Shown in pieces: positions 5,965 through 6,499 of a stretch of DNA of 6,499 nt. The DNA is from Bacteroidota bacterium. GTDB lineage: Bacteria; Bacteroidota; Bacteroidia; UKL13-3. The stretch's first letter is position 1. Each line of letters begins with the position of its first letter. Below the pieces are notes generated by a model. The model was not told where the DNA came from and did not search any database. It worked only from the letters and a program-made list of their open reading frames with translations. The stretch is from positions 1 through 6,499 of the forward strand of contig VEQB01000133.1 of the NCBI GenBank assembly GCA_018883485.1. The letters run 5' to 3'. The position numbers were made by a program, and so were the translations under genes.

Positions 5965-5991
5965 TACAATTCCTTAAAAGATATTACGAAT

Positions 5992-6348
5992 ATGAAACTA
6001 ACAACAGCACTAGAAAATTTAAGTTTTCACGCCTATCATGGGTTATATGCACACGAACGCGAAAAAGGAGGAACTTTTATAGTAACCATTAAGATAGACC
6101 AAGAGGTTCCCGAGCACCGAGAATTTAAAAGAATAGAAGAGGTAATAAACTACGAAAATATTCATAGAATTATTACGGAAGAAATGGAAATTCCAAGGGA
6201 ATTTATTGAAGATTTAGCCAGAACTATTTTACAAAGGATTTCTAATTTATTGATAGAATTGGATGTAGCTATAAGTGTAAAAATCACAAAACCAGACCCC
6301 GCAGGTTTATTTGGTTCTGGCGCGGCTTCAGTAACGCTAATGCTTTAA
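5992..6348 (+). CDS. folB: Dihydroneopterin aldolase
   Basis: A 118-residue protein of the usual FolB length. It cleaves 7,8-dihydroneopterin to 6-hydroxymethyl-7,8-dihydropterin and glycolaldehyde in tetrahydrofolate synthesis, in the cytosol, as a ring-shaped homo-oligomer. The N-terminal L-E-N-L-S-F-H-A-Y-H-G-L-Y-A-H-E pattern is the family signature. Glu22, Tyr54 (in I-N-Y-E-N-I) and Lys100 (in I-T-K-P-D-P-A) fall at the same positions as the catalytic residues known from the Staphylococcus aureus enzyme, so it should be active. The pterin-pocket region F-I-E-D-L-A (71-76) is also kept. I chose the ATG at 5992; a longer frame starting with TTG at 5962 would add ten residues that do not belong to the family. 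The gene diverges from the acyl-CoA dehydrogenase gene across 64 bp. No other folate gene is in the window. Confidence 0.93.
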   Translation: MKLTTALENLSFHAYHGLYAHEREKGGTFIVTIKIDQEVPEHREFKRIEEVINYENIHRIITEEMEIPREFIEDLARTILQRISNLLIELDVAISVKITKPDPAGLFGSGAASVTLML

Positions 6349-6399
6349 AAATTTTATAACATTTTATATTAATAATCAATGTTGTCCGATAAAAATTTA

Positions 6400-6429
6400 A
6401 AAGAAGGAAACAAGTAAGTTCCCTTCTTT
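6400..6429. terminator. Inverted repeat downstream of folB, possible terminator
   Basis: AAAGAAGG (6400-6407) pairs perfectly with CCTTCTTT (6422-6429). After one mismatch two further A-T pairs continue the stem, leaving an eight-base loop. It is 51 bp past the folB stop. The following sequence (ATTGTAGTTTT) is T-rich but interrupted, so termination is plausible but not certain. It also precedes the partial gene at the right edge and could instead be part of that element's leader. Confidence 0.4.
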
Positions 6430-6433
6430 ATTG

Positions 6434-6441
6434 TAGTTTTG
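6434..6441 (+). promoter_or_regulatory. Perfect TAnnTTTG -7 box before the right-edge gene
   Basis: TAGTTTTG matches the Bacteroidota -7 consensus at every fixed position and ends 25 bp before the ATG at 6467, a suitable distance. A clear -33 TTG is missing at 17-23 bases upstream, where the hairpin 6400-6429 lies. The short motif could therefore be a chance match. Confidence 0.35.
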
Positions 6442-6466
6442 ATTTCGCTAAAAATTAAAATGCTAC

Positions 6467-6499
6467 ATGGACAAAACTAAACATTTTTTCGGAAATTCC
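6467..6499 (+). CDS. Start of a gene cut by the window end; possibly an IS4-like transposase
   Basis: Eleven codons from ATG run without a stop to the window edge, encoding M-D-K-T-K-H-F-F-G-N-S. A promoter-like box stands just upstream. The short peptide resembles, from memory, the N termini of IS4-type transposases with the DUF4372 N-terminal domain, which often begin with a Met-(Asn/Asp)-Lys run, an aromatic pair and a Gly before a phenylalanine-rich helix. The preceding sequence CAATGTTGTCCGATAAAAA (6377-6395) could be an IS end. Eleven residues are too few to assign a family, and an ordinary host gene is equally allowed. Confidence 0.35.
   Translation, partial: MDKTKHFFGNS

Overview
The window looks like a chromosomal segment of a Bacteroidota bacterium, possibly Chitinophagales/Sphingobacteriales-like. 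The evidence is an alternative complex III (act) operon end, AT-rich genes with no visible Shine-Dalgarno sequences, near-matches to the Bacteroidota promoter box TAnnTTTG, and a secreted Ycf48/BNR-type propeller protein of a kind common in this phylum. The lineage is inferred, since the window holds no rRNA or marker gene.

Left part (1-1592): the C-terminal heme-c domain of ActE, then complete ActF. These are the last two genes of an act operon (quinol:cytochrome c oxidoreductase, alternative complex III). A strong intrinsic terminator (1637-1664) closes the operon directly after actF, so no terminal oxidase genes follow here.

Non-coding region (1593-2086, about 490 bp): a heptamer tandem repeat, the terminator, two inverted copies of a C/G-run element, an operator-like 20-bp dyad, a hexamer array and an 80-bp block of about 76% GC. 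I see no credible gene in it.

Middle (2087-4594): a secreted Ycf48-like beta-propeller protein (+) and a phosphoglucomutase/phosphomannomutase (-) converge and overlap by 12 bp. A terminator-like hairpin for the mutase lies inside the end of the propeller gene, and its sequence favours folding on the mutase strand. The 118-bp spacer upstream of the mutase has a second heptamer array and a third C/G-run element.

Right part (4713-6499): a glutaryl-CoA dehydrogenase-type acyl-CoA dehydrogenase (-) and dihydroneopterin aldolase folB (+) are divergently arranged. Their most likely ATG starts leave a 64-bp shared promoter region. Beyond folB lie a hairpin, a perfect TAnnTTTG box and the first 11 codons of a gene cut by the window edge, possibly the left end of an IS4-like insertion sequence.

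The genes are mostly core metabolism: respiration, sugar phosphate interconversion, acyl-CoA oxidation and folate synthesis. I found no clear new multi-gene system. The less ordinary content is the repeat architecture of the spacers and the embedded terminator.
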